Assembly: GCA_013414745.1 (NCBI GenBank)
Contig: CP058707.1
Location: forward strand, 3,857,227 to 3,864,795
Direction of reading: 5' to 3'
Source: Bacteroidota bacterium
Lineage (GTDB): Bacteria > Bacteroidota > Bacteroidia > Chitinophagales > Chitinophagaceae
DNA: 7,569 bases
Both the position numbers and the translations under genes were made by a program. Of this stretch, positions 1 to 6,750 are shown piece by piece (position 1 is the first letter of the stretch; each line of letters starts with the position of its first letter). The notes below the pieces were generated by a model. That model was given only the letters and a program-made list of their open reading frames with translations. It did no database searches and was not told the origin of the DNA.

Positions 1-210
1 TTTGTGAATAATCGGAGTTGTCTTGTCAATGTCTGCTTTTGTTTTTACAAATGTGAGAACGAATTCAACTTCGCTACTGTCACTAATGTTTGTTTTGATA
101 ACAGCATAATCTGTCATCTCTTTCATCTCTTTTTCAAATTCTGAAGGGTGATTCAAAATGAAAATTTCTTTATGTCCCTTAAAATTAAGCTTCTTAAATA
201 ATGGCGTCAT
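1..210 (-). CDS. DUF3052-like small protein, C-terminus cut off by window edge
   Basis: An open frame runs from ATG at 210 to the left edge without a stop (70 residues visible, starting MTPLFKKLNFKGHKEIFILN). A short basic N-terminus, a hydrophobic strand ending in LN, and later a strand like VEFVLTFVKTKADID recall the DUF3052-type small proteins that begin 'LFKKLNFK...VLNAP'. Their function is unknown to me. The start is chosen because it lies 5 nt after the stop of the upstream lipoprotein gene. The two would be co-transcribed and carried in one cassette, which is less common than one gene per cassette. The family call rests on recalled similarity only. Confidence 0.6.
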   Translation of the reverse strand, partial: MTPLFKKLNFKGHKEIFILNHPSEFEKEMKEMTDYAVIKTNISDSSEVEFVLTFVKTKADIDKTTPIIHK

Positions 211-215
211 AATTA

Positions 216-588
216 TTATTTCTTATAATAGGTTTGAGTTTGTTTTGAATCGAACGTCTGGGGTCTGTTTATGGAGGATGGTTCACAGTCAAAACGAAAC
301 GTATCGTTTCCCTGAAACTCTATAATGCCATAAAGCGTTTTGTTCGTTAACGGACCAACCTTAAAGTTAGTCAAGTCAAGTTGATTTGGCACAGTTGAAT
401 GATTAAACTTATAATCTATTTCAAAGTGTCGCTGGCTGTTTCGTCATAAAAATCCAAAGAGCTTTGCCACTTTTGAACTCAATTATTTGTCCGTTTTTAT
501 TGTCCCAGCTGCCAAGCAGTTTATTTCCTGATTGACTGCATGATACCAGCCAAAGAGTACCTACAAGAATTAATAATTTCTGTATCAT
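216..588 (-). CDS. small lipoprotein, two frameshifts
   Basis: The reading frame starts MIQKLLILVGTLWLVSC. This is a charged start, a hydrophobic stretch and an LVSC lipobox with the acylated cysteine at residue 17, so the product is probably a membrane-anchored lipoprotein of about 124 residues. The mature part holds GSWDNKNGQIIEF near residues 26-38. Later come DLTNFKVGPLTNKTLYGIIEF and DTFRFDCE, a beta-rich pattern like the small TIGR03067-type domains, and the protein ends QTYYKK. The frame breaks at A5 (448-452) and AAA (423-425) on the plus strand. Adding one base at each run joins all three segments and fits the family pattern. It is the first gene of its cassette (attC1 lies upstream) and is followed closely by the DUF3052-like gene. 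Function unknown. Confidence 0.62.
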
Positions 589-632
589 TACTATTGTTAT
601 TTTATGTTTGTTAAGTGGTCAGTCATACTTGC

Positions 633-763
633 CGCTAACGTTCCGGGTATTGCCGAAGGTGGGGTGGGATAGTAGTTATATTATTAGGAGAACTAAACAC
701 CAAGCATCAACAATATTTCAAAGATAAAACCAAAACCCCGCTTTTGGCAATACCATGTTGGCG
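633..763 (-). other. attC: attC1 (type A)
   Basis: Outer boxes CGCTAAC and GTTGGCG flank a long imperfect stem: GGGTATTGCCGAAGGTGGGG pairs with CCCCGCTTTTGGCAATACC. On the left arm about 5 nt separate AAC from the stem; on the right arm one nt separates the stem from GTT. This unequal central spacer recurs at all eleven sites. Read on the minus strand, this is the attC at the 3' end of cassette N-I copy 1. Confidence 0.85.
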
Positions 764-1292
764 GTTAGTATGCGTTTTGGCGGTTTTCCCATCGGCTGTT
801 TATAATCCTGTATTCCTAATCTAACCACAAAGCAAGGCGGGCGTAGGAAATTCGTTAAGTGGCGCCTTCGATCCACAACAAAATGGTATTAAAATTTTCC
901 GCTTGATATTCTAACGGTTAATGCCATGAAAGCGCCACGAGTTTCTTTTCAATGTGGGTATTGATTTCAGTTTTATTAGTCAAACAGCGCCGGTCTTAGA
1001 TTTTTTAGATGTGAAATTTTCATTTTGGTTTCAGTTTTGGGTTTCTATTGGAAGTCCAACCGGCGCGGAGTTAAGGATTGCCCACAGGACATGGTAGAAA
1101 ATTCTGGTTAATGTCAAAATAGCGCCAAGCCAATCAGCATGTAATTCTTAATGGAACTGGTGATAAGTCCCCGGCAACCAATTTTGGCGCGACGAAAGAG
1201 GTAAAAACGATCGGTTTGTTATTCTCAAGCCCGCCGTCTTAATGGTAATTAAGACCGCCAAAATCTAAGCGTAATAGTGGTTCGCATATTAC
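764..1292 (-). ncRNA. gene-less structured cassette N-I, copy 1 (candidate ncRNA)
   Basis: There is no credible reading frame in 529 bp. The sequence is built of nested complementary blocks. P1 pairs the cassette ends (758-765 with 1291-1298, then 769-774 with 1283-1288). P2 is a perfect 10 bp stem (775-784 with 1254-1263). P3 pairs 836-842 with 1229-1235. Inside P3 are three hairpins on GCGC arms: 859-865/932-938 (extended by 883-890/920-927), 987-994/1059-1066 and 1122-1128/1184-1190. A small hairpin, 1236-1243/1248-1255, lies next to P3 and overlaps the last two P2 bases, so the two compete. The strand is assigned from cassette orientation; nothing visible proves transcription. It could act as RNA or as folded single-stranded DNA. 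I do not recognise the family. Confidence 0.5.
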
Positions 1293-1388
1293 CGCCAACG
1301 GTTCGCAGCTTTGCGCTGGGCGGGCATTTGGAACCTAAAATATGCTATGGAAAAGTGATCCCCGCCTTGCGCAAAACTGTTGTTACAG
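1293..1388 (-). other. attC: attC2 (type B)
   Basis: Boxes CGCCAAC and GTTACAG flank GCAGCTTTGCGCTGGGCGGG, which pairs with CCCGCCTTGCGCAAAACTGT. The left spacer is GGTTC and the right spacer is T. At 96 bp it is the short attC class of the array, and it belongs to the 3' end of N-II copy 1. The same type recurs at 3900-3994 with N-II copy 2. Confidence 0.85.
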
Positions 1389-1822
1389 GCTCGTGCTTGG
1401 ATTAAAAATGGCGGGATTCCTAAGTCCTGTTTCATGGTTTTCAATCCAAATATAGTAAAAAGCGAGGCAGGCCAATCTGAATTCTGTTTGCAGCGCTTTC
1501 CAACTAATTATCTTGAGTCACGTTTATCGTCCGAGTAAATTTTGAGTTCTTAGAATCTACGAAGCGCTGCGTTTAGTTTTTCGAGATGAGTAGCAAATTG
1601 ACCGTAAAACTAAACTAAGCGCCCTGGTCTTAAGTCTACGGAAACCGTGTTTGGTTTTCATGTTCCAATAAGCCAGCTCATTATCTATGAAATACGATAG
1701 GGCGCGAGTTGAGGAACGCCAAAGTCACGGTTAAAATCTCCAATGCCTGCCGGTTTTAGGTCTACGTATAACCGCCATTTTTTTGTCTGTATTCTCTCGG
1801 TAATTCTTAGCCCACGCATGGC
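1389..1822 (-). ncRNA. gene-less structured cassette N-II, copy 1 (candidate ncRNA)
   Basis: No credible reading frame is present in 434 bp. The layout parallels N-I. The cassette ends pair (GTTACAGGC at 1382-1390 with GCCTGTAAC at 1821-1829, followed by CGTG/CACG). P2 pairs 1404-1414 with 1772-1782 (11 bp), and P3 pairs 1466-1472 with 1745-1751. Inside are three hairpins: 1490-1498/1562-1570 (9 bp), 1571-1580/1606-1615 (10 bp) and 1619-1625/1699-1705 (7 bp). The last holds a small ACGG-AAA-CCGT hairpin. After the third hairpin comes GCGCGAGTTGAGGAACGCC, nearly the same as in N-I, so the two are probably distant members of one family. Transcription is not shown. Confidence 0.5.
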
Positions 1823-1953
1823 CTGTAACGTTCTGGGTATTGCCGAAGGCGGGGTGGGATAGTAGTGATATTTTTAGGATAACTAAACACTAGGCATCAA
1901 CAATATTTCAAAGATAAAACCAAAACCCCGCTTTTGGCAATACCATGTTGGCC
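1823..1953 (-). other. attC: attC3 (type A)
   Basis: Boxes CTGTAAC and GTTGGCC enclose the same long arm pair as attC1 (GGGTATTGCCGAAGGCGGGG with CCCCGCTTTTGGCAATACC). It is the 3' site of N-I copy 2. Confidence 0.85.
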
Positions 1954-2482
1954 ATCAGTGTGCTCATTTGGCGGTTTTCCTATCAGCTGTTTATAATTCT
2001 GTATTTAAAATCTAACCACAAAGCAAGGCGGGCGTAAGAAATTCGTTAAGTGGCGCCTTCAATCCACATCTAAAGGCTTATAAATTCTCAGTTTGATATT
2101 CTTACGGTTAATGCCATGAAAGCGCCACGAGTTTCTTTTCAATATGGTTATTGATTTCAGGTTTATCAGTCAAAAAGCGCCGGTCCTCGATTTCTTCATA
2201 TGTGGAATTCCCATTATGGTTTCAATTTTCGGTTTCTATTGGAAGTCCAACCGGCGCGGAGTTGAGGAACGCCCACAATACATGGTAGAAAATTCAGGTT
2301 AGTGTCAAAACAGCGCCAAGCCAATCAGCATGTAATTCTTAAAGGAACTGGTGATAAGTCCCAGGTAACCAATTTTGGCGCGGCGAAAGAGGTAAAAACT
2401 GTCGGTTGGTCATTCTCTTGCCCGCCGATTTAAGGGTAGAAATCACCGCCAAATCTAAGCGTAATGGTGGTTCGCACATTGT
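1954..2482 (-). ncRNA. gene-less structured cassette N-I, copy 2 (candidate ncRNA)
   Basis: This is a second copy of the 764-1292 element, with many scattered substitutions and indels and no shared reading frame. The same stems are kept. P1 is now GTTGGCCAT (1947-1955) with GTGGCCAAC (2481-2489), where the copy 1 pairs are replaced by different but still complementary bases. P2 pairs 1966-1975 with 2445-2454, and P3 pairs 2027-2033 with 2420-2426. The three GCGC hairpins are unchanged in their arms. The small hairpin next to P3 becomes GATTT/AAATC instead of GTCTT/AAGAC. Pairing kept through sequence change supports a functional fold. Confidence 0.5.
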
Positions 2483-2611
2483 GGCCAACGGCTAGCGGCT
2501 TGGCGATGGCAGGGCATTTGAGTACCAAAGTTGGGGCTATTTCTTATGTCAAATATAGTGAAAATGTTGAATTACTTCGTAAAGCCTGCTTGCGCCAAAC
2601 CGCTGTTATAC
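2483..2611 (-). other. attC: attC4 (type C)
   Basis: Boxes GGCCAAC and GTTATAC flank GCGGCTTGGCGATGGCAGGG, which pairs with GCCTGCTTGCGCCAAACCGC. The spacers are 5 nt on the left and 1 nt on the right. It is the 3' site of the methyltransferase cassette, and the stop codon of that gene falls inside its GTTATAC box. The same class recurs at attC9 and attC11. Confidence 0.87.
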
Positions 2612-3229
2612 GGCGTTTTTAGCAATAATTACTGTATGTTCTTCAGAATCTGTTTCTTTAGTATATCTCACTTTCTTGATAGAAATGTCAGTGAAGTTAA
2701 ATTCTCCAAGTTCTGAACAACTGATCTAGTTCATGGAAATGAAAGAAAACTCTCCCAGCCGGACTTTCTTTATATGTTGACTTCGGATTGTCCTTCTACA
2801 AAGCTTAAATAAAATCTTCCGTTATCCGCTAATAGTTTTTCTGAATGATAAATGAATTTCTTTCTTTCAACTTTCGAGAAGTATGGTAGACAAAATCCAC
2901 TCACGATTAAATCAAATTTGTCATTCAATCGATTGATATTTCTGGCATCAAATTGTACGAATTTGCAGTTGGGTTATTTCGTTTAGCAATTTGAATCATG
3001 TTGTTTGCGCTATCAATTCCCAAGATTTTGAAATCAGGTCTTTTCTTCAATAAATACCTGGTAATATTTCCCGACCGCAACCAACTTCTAAAATCTTAGC
3101 ATTCTGTTTAACTTCGGAAGTGCAAATAGTATCATATGTTTCATTGTAAATATCCAAGTCCATGAATTTCTCTTCATAAATCGAAGCGATTTTATTCCAA
3201 GTATTCAATGTTTCTTGGTACTTATCCAT
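2606..3229 (-). pseudogene. class I SAM-dependent methyltransferase, frameshifted
   Basis: The start MDKYQETLNTWNKIASIYEE at 3229 has an amphipathic helix typical of class I methyltransferases. Motif I ILEVGCG(S)GN follows near residues 46-54, then LGIDSANNMIQIAK (acidic residue of motif II), a VQFDARNI segment and motif IV FDLIVSGFCLPYFS. The frame closes TDSEEHTVIIAKNAV with TAA at 2606-2608. Breaks occur near 3075, 2961, 2770 and 2710. The first two are single missing bases; the others fit one extra or two missing bases. Repaired length is about 208 residues, normal for small methyltransferases. The substrate cannot be told. A start further upstream would run into attC5 and is rejected. 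Either a decayed gene or an intact gene seen through indel errors. Confidence 0.75.
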
Positions 3230-3254
3230 GGGGTAGTAGTTGATTAAAAATGCC

Positions 3255-3387
3255 GTATAACGGGCCTTGGCTTTGCGTTCGGTGTGGGTAGAAAGCACAT
3301 ATGTTCAAATTTAGGACAAAAGCCAATAGAAAGCACAACTGTTCAGCCTAGTACTAATGCCACACTGACGCAAAACCAATGTTACCA
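3255..3387 (-). other. attC: attC5 (type D)
   Basis: Boxes GTATAAC and GTTACCA flank TTGGCTTTGCGTTCGGTGTGG, which pairs with CCACACTGACGCAAAACCAA. Left spacer GGGCC, right spacer T. It is the 3' site of the cassette at 3388-3899. The same class recurs at 6615-6746. Confidence 0.87.
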
Positions 3388-3506
3388 GCTGGCAGTTTTC
3401 TATTAAAACGATTTTTTCAAACCCAGTTGTTAGTAAATAAAGTATTCTTCATATGGTTCATATTTTTATGCAGTTCCTTCATAAATAGATTAAGGTTCAA
3501 TTATTT

Positions 3507-3891
3507 TTAATCACTTTCAAACATTAATGTTTCCTCGAACTTTCTACGAAACCATTCTGGGACATTTGTACCTTTTTTACTAAAACTCCGCACATTCCGT
3601 CATAAGCAATAAATAAAGGATGTTCATTATTTTCTATTGTTAACATGTGAAATTCGCTCTCAATGTTTTCCTTAAGAATATTTTCTATAAGTTTATTTCT
3701 ATTTCCCTCATTTAATTTCAATTGCCAGTCATAATGTTTTGAAGGTTGAAATAATTTTAAGACTTCAGAAGTTTCATGTATACTTGGTGCATTAATGAAA
3801 CACATTGAATTGTCTGGAACAAGTTTCAAAATTTCAATTGCAAGAGATTGTGTGTCTGTCACGGTATATTCAATTTACGTAGTTTCTTCAT
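3507..3891 (-). CDS. hypothetical soluble protein, two frameshifts
   Basis: The longest uninterrupted frame starts at GTG 3862 (then TDTQSLAIEILKLVPDNSMC) and runs off frame near 3584. Adding one base at AAAA (3582-3585 on the plus strand) gives the natural-looking end KKGTNVPEWFRRKFEETLMF with a stop at 3507. Adding one base near 3863 joins an upstream ATG at 3891 (MKKLRKLNIPV). The repaired product is about 128 residues, soluble, with no signal peptide and no helix long enough to span a membrane. A conserved-looking core reads HPLFIAYDGMCGV. I do not recognise the family. About 120 bp between the stop and attC5 hold nothing identifiable. It is the only gene of its cassette. Confidence 0.6.
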
Positions 3892-3899
3892 TTGCTTGC

Positions 3900-3994
3900 T
3901 GGTAACGGTTCGCAGCTTTGCGCTGGGCGGGCATTTGGAACCAAAATTTGCTATGGAAAAGCGATCCCCGCCTTGCGCAAAACTGTTGTTACAG
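3900..3994 (-). other. attC: attC6 (type B)
   Basis: A near copy of attC2: boxes TGGTAAC and GTTACAG, the GCAGCTTTGCGCTGGGCGGG arm, left spacer GGTTC. It is the 3' site of N-II copy 2. Confidence 0.85.
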
Positions 3995-4424
3995 GCTCGT
4001 GCTTGGTTTAAAATGGCGGGATTCCTAAGTCCTGTTTCATGGTTTTCAATCCAAATATAGTAAAAGCGAGGCAGGCCAATCTGAATTCTGTTTGCAGCGC
4101 TTTCCAACTAATTATCTTGAGTCACGTTTATCGTCCGTGTAAATTTTGAGTTCTTAGAAATCTACGAAGCGCTGCGTTTAGTTTTTCGAGATGAGTAGCA
4201 AATTGACCGTAAAACTAAACTAAGCGCCCTGGTCTTAAGTCTACGGAAACCGTGTTTGGTTTTCATGTTCCAATAAGCCAGCTCATTATCTATGAAATAC
4301 GATAGGGCGCGAGTTGAGGAACGCCAAAGTCACGGTTAAAATCTCCAATGCCTGCCGGTTTTAGGTCTACGTATAACCGCCATTTTTTGTCTGTATTCTC
4401 TCGGTAATTCTTAGCCCACGCATG
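3995..4424 (-). ncRNA. gene-less structured cassette N-II, copy 2 (candidate ncRNA)
   Basis: Almost identical to 1389-1822. Differences are mainly lost or gained single bases in A or T runs, plus a 2-base loss at the right end (GCCTAAC here, GCCTGTAAC in copy 1). P2 is 4010-4019 with 4377-4386, P3 is 4070-4076 with 4350-4356, and all internal hairpin arms are unchanged. The open frames that cross it are not conserved between copies, so no protein is proposed. Confidence 0.5.
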
Positions 4425-4553
4425 GCCTAACGTTCGGGTATTGCCGAAGGCGGGGTGGGATAGTAGTGATATTTTTAGAGAACTAAACACCAGGCATCAA
4501 CAATATTTCAAAGATAAAACGAAAACCCCGCTTTTGGCAATACCATGTTGGCC
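4425..4553 (-). other. attC: attC7 (type A)
   Basis: Boxes GCCTAAC and GTTGGCC (a good match to the classical RYYYAAC/GTTRRRY pair) around the type A arms GGGTATTGCCGAAGGCGGGG and CCCCGCTTTTGGCAATACC. It is the 3' site of N-I copy 3. Confidence 0.87.
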
Positions 4554-5077
4554 ATCAGTGTGCTCATTTGGCGGTTTTCCTATCAGCTGTTTATAATCCT
4601 GTATTTAAAATCTAACCACAAAGCAAGGCGGGCGTAGGAAATTCGTTAAGTGGCGCCTTCGATCACAAAAATGGCATGAAAATTTCAGTTTGATATTCTC
4701 ACGGTTAATGCCATGAAAGCGCCACGAGTTTCTTTTCAATGTGGGTGATGAATATAAGTTTAGCAGTCAAACAGCGCCGGTCTTCGATTCCCTTATGTGG
4801 AATTCCCATTTTGGTTTCGGTTTTCGGTTTCTCTTGGAAGTCCAACCGGCGCGGAGTTGAGAAACGCCTATAAGACAAGGTAGAAAATTTGGTTAGTGTC
4901 AAAACAGCGCCAAGCCAATCAGCATGTAATTCTAAATGTGAACTGGTGATAAGTCCCCTGTAACCAATTTTGGCGCGGCGAAAGAGGTAAAAACTGTCGT
5001 TTGGTCATTCTCTTGCCCGCCGATTTAAGGGTAGAATTCACCGCCAAATCTAAGCGTAATGGTGGTTCGCACATTGT
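4554..5077 (-). ncRNA. gene-less structured cassette N-I, copy 3 (candidate ncRNA)
   Basis: Third N-I copy, closest to copy 2 at both ends. The GCGC hairpins are kept (for example 4650-4656 with 4719-4725). The inner extension here is a perfect ATGGCAT/ATGCCAT pair (4671-4677 with 4708-4714), where copy 1 has a G-T pair in the same stem. The small hairpin next to P3 has one mismatch in this copy. Frames open here are closed in the other two copies, so no gene is proposed. Confidence 0.5.
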
Positions 5078-5208
5078 GGCCAACGGTTTTCGGCTTTGCG
5101 ATGTTGGGGAATTCGAAGTACAAATGTTCAATTTAGTAAATTGTTCAATAGAATTCCAATGCTTAAATTTAGTATATAAGCCCCAATATCGCAAAACCGA
5201 TGTTAGGC
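5078..5208 (-). other. attC: attC8 (type E)
   Basis: Boxes GGCCAAC and GTTAGGC flank TCGGCTTTGCGATGTTGGGG, which pairs with CCCCAATATCGCAAAACCGA. Left spacer GGTTT, right spacer T. It is the 3' site of the membrane-protein cassette and the only site of its class in the window. Confidence 0.87.
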
Positions 5209-5235
5209 GTTCGTTGTTTATTCTTCTCAATTTGA

Positions 5236-5921
5236 TTACTTATGTTTTACTTTAAACCATTCAATATTTAATAAGCCTTGATAATTTTCAACTCGAACAG
5301 TATCATTAACTTCAAGGTATTATAAAATTTCTTCGAAATAGAAACCTCTTCATTTTCAGTTCTGCCATTCCAAGGAGTTAATTCAATGTCATAGCTTGTG
5401 TGTTTTCCTCTATCAATACTCATTTTAACCACTTTAACGTAGTTTACTTTGGGGTTGATTTATCATAGTTACAGTTGATAAAAAGAATTGTTGCGTATGA
5501 ATAGCCAAATATAAACAATACAACACTAAACAAATCTCCAGATGTTTTAAAGGTTAGGTTTCTAAATTGGTTGCTCCTAAGATAAACAATTAAGAGTAAT
5601 AGAATAGTCAAAGAGATACATGGAGTCCAAATTTTTGAGTAGTCAAATACATTATAGTCTAAAAGACTTCGCAGGATTAAACTTATTGAGCTAAGAAACA
5701 CAGCCATATACAATGAAGGTCTATTAGAAATGTTTTCATAATTTAAGGTAATAAACCCTTTATTAAAAATATTAGTAAAATACATCCAAAAGTAAAAGTG
5801 TCGTTGTTAAAATTGCAACCTCATAAGGTCGATGGATAAATAAAACCCAAATCAATAAAGCGAAACCCAGTCCGTTTAATATTTTGGTTGATTGTCTAAT
5901 TAAGTCTAATTTCTGATTCAT
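5236..5921 (-). pseudogene. multi-pass membrane protein with soluble C-terminal domain, frameshifted
   Basis: The ATG at 5921 starts MNQKLDLIRQSTKILNGLGF. The reconstructed product is about 229 residues, with roughly five hydrophobic helices (near 17-34, 36-56, 68-88, 97-113 and 126-146). A polar, probably beta-rich C-terminal domain follows: TSYDIELTPWNGRTENEEV, then VRVENYQGLLNIEWFKVKHK, with the stop at 5236. Four single-base losses explain the breaks, near AAAA 5788-5791, 5745, GGGG 5451-5454 and 5315. The largest unbroken piece is 5444-5785. The C-terminal pattern recalls small Bacteroidota inner-membrane proteins ending in a 'GLLGIxWF' strand, but I cannot name a family or function. It sits alone between attC8 and attC9. 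Confidence 0.68.
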
Positions 5922-5953
5922 GAATATTCTTCATAGTAGCGTTAATCAATGAC

Positions 5954-6081
5954 GCCTAACGGTTCGCGGCTTGGCGATGGCAGGCATTTGAGTATTAAAG
6001 TTGAGGCTATTCCTAATGCCAAATATAGTGAAAAAGATGATTTTATTGCAAAGCCCTGCTTGCGCTAAACCGCTGTTAGCT
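5954..6081 (-). other. attC: attC9 (type C)
   Basis: Boxes GCCTAAC and GTTAGCT flank GCGGCTTGGCGATGGCAGG, which pairs with CCTGCTTGCGCTAAACCGC. The spacer is GGTTC on the left and T on the right. It is the 3' site of the DUF5958-like cassette. Folded as a single strand this gives outer box, unpaired spacer and inner box in the classical attC order. Confidence 0.9.
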
Positions 6082-6096
6082 GCTGTTATTCTTACT

Positions 6097-6563
6097 CTAT
6101 TCAAAATATCTTCTAATTTTTGTCCACCAATTTGTTGTCTGTTCTATACTCACATCTGATAAATTATTGTGTTGTTTGTCTATGTTATGCCATTCGTGAT
6201 TACAACCATCTTTGCAAAAAGTTTCTCGTCTCTTTGTGTCTGAATATCTAAATAAAGTTGAAAGTGTCATAATTGATTTTTCTAGTTCATTTTCAGGTAA
6301 GTCACAAATTTTCAATAGTGCTGTTTTGAAGTCATTTGTTTCCAGGATTACAATGGGTGTCATTGTTTTTTAATTGGCATATTTGAAATCGCATTATTAA
6401 TTGTCTCTTTTGTTGGGTGTGACTGTTCTATATATACTCTTAACCAAGAAAGTTCGCTTCGCTTTTCCTCATTAGTCATTTCATTAAATGCTTTTAATAT
6501 GATTTCGAGTTCAATTTTGTCTTGAGCAAACAAGTTAATCAATATTGAAAAATCTTTTGTCAT
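6097..6563 (-). CDS. DUF5958-like protein, one frameshift
   Basis: Two frames overlap by ATGA: 6360-6563 (67 residues) and 6097-6363 (88 residues). Adding one base to T6 at 6366-6371 fuses them through PIKKTMTPIVILE into one product of about 155 residues. The first half is helical (FSILINLFAQDKIELEIILKAF, then NEEKRSELSWLRVYIEQSHP). The second has CDLPENELEKSIMTLSTLFR, DTKRRETFCKDGCNHEWHN and LSD. The order 'TPxVxL, LPENELxK, LLxLF, DxRRRxxxC, C-H-W' is what I recall of DUF5958, a family of unknown function common in Bacteroidota. The two cysteines and histidines could bind a metal, but that is speculation. Two separate overlapping genes are the alternative. Confidence 0.68.
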
Positions 6564-6614
6564 ACTTTAATTTAGCTTTCAGTTCTTTCTAATGTCTCGG
6601 TTTCTGGTAATAGC

Positions 6615-6746
6615 AGCTAACGGGCCTTGGCTTTGCGTTCGGTGTGGGTAGAAAGTACTTCAGTTCAAATTTAGCAAAAGCTAATAGAAAGTACAAATGT
6701 TGAGCCTAAGTACTATAGCCACACTGACGCAAAACCAATGTTGTGT
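6615..6746 (-). other. attC: attC10 (type D)
   Basis: Boxes AGCTAAC and GTTGTGT around TTGGCTTTGCGTTCGGTGTGG, which pairs with CCACACTGACGCAAAACCAA, with the same 5 nt/1 nt spacers. Close to attC5 but attached to an unrelated gene. It is the 3' site of the 6751-7325 cassette. Confidence 0.87.
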
Positions 6747-6750
6747 GCCG

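Larger units (their letters stand above)
1297..2490 (-). repeat. two-cassette repeat unit (N-II + N-I), copy 1
   Basis: The block attC-B, N-II, attC-A, N-I recurs at about 3904-5085. Similarity starts at the AAC of attC2 and stops at the AAC of attC4, that is, at integrase crossover positions on both sides. The N-II parts differ mostly by one- or two-base indels. The N-I parts differ by many substitutions, so the two halves may have different histories. Confidence 0.8.
3904..5085 (-). repeat. two-cassette repeat unit (N-II + N-I), copy 2
   Basis: Second copy of the attC-B, N-II, attC-A, N-I block found at 1297-2490. The flanks differ: copy 1 adjoins another N-I on the left and the methyltransferase cassette on the right, while copy 2 lies between the unknown-protein cassette and the membrane-protein cassette. 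The ends coincide with attC crossover points. Confidence 0.8.

Noticed and set aside
764..1292. N-I as a group II intron (some insert next to attC)
   Set aside because: No GTGYG-type 5' end, no recognisable domain V and no reverse transcriptase; the conserved pairing of the cassette ends points to a normal cassette.
2531..2716. Plus-strand frame of 61 codons
   Set aside because: It covers the attC4 loop and the antisense of the methyltransferase C-terminus; the minus-strand frame there reads as a sensible protein.
3047..3298. Longer N-terminus of the methyltransferase starting at 3298
   Set aside because: The extra residues are encoded by the attC5 stem; the ATG at 3229 gives a normal methyltransferase N-terminus just inside the cassette.
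3848..4107. Frames on both strands across attC6 and the start of N-II
   Set aside because: They run through an attC stem and repeat sequence, and indels between N-II copies close them in the other copy.
4290..4490. Minus-strand frame across N-II and attC7
   Set aside because: It spans a recombination site and is not kept in the matching region near 1688-1890.
4705..5255. Frames of 65, 103 and 84 codons in N-I copy 3 and attC8
   Set aside because: The other two N-I copies do not keep them open; sequence constraint there follows stems, not codons.
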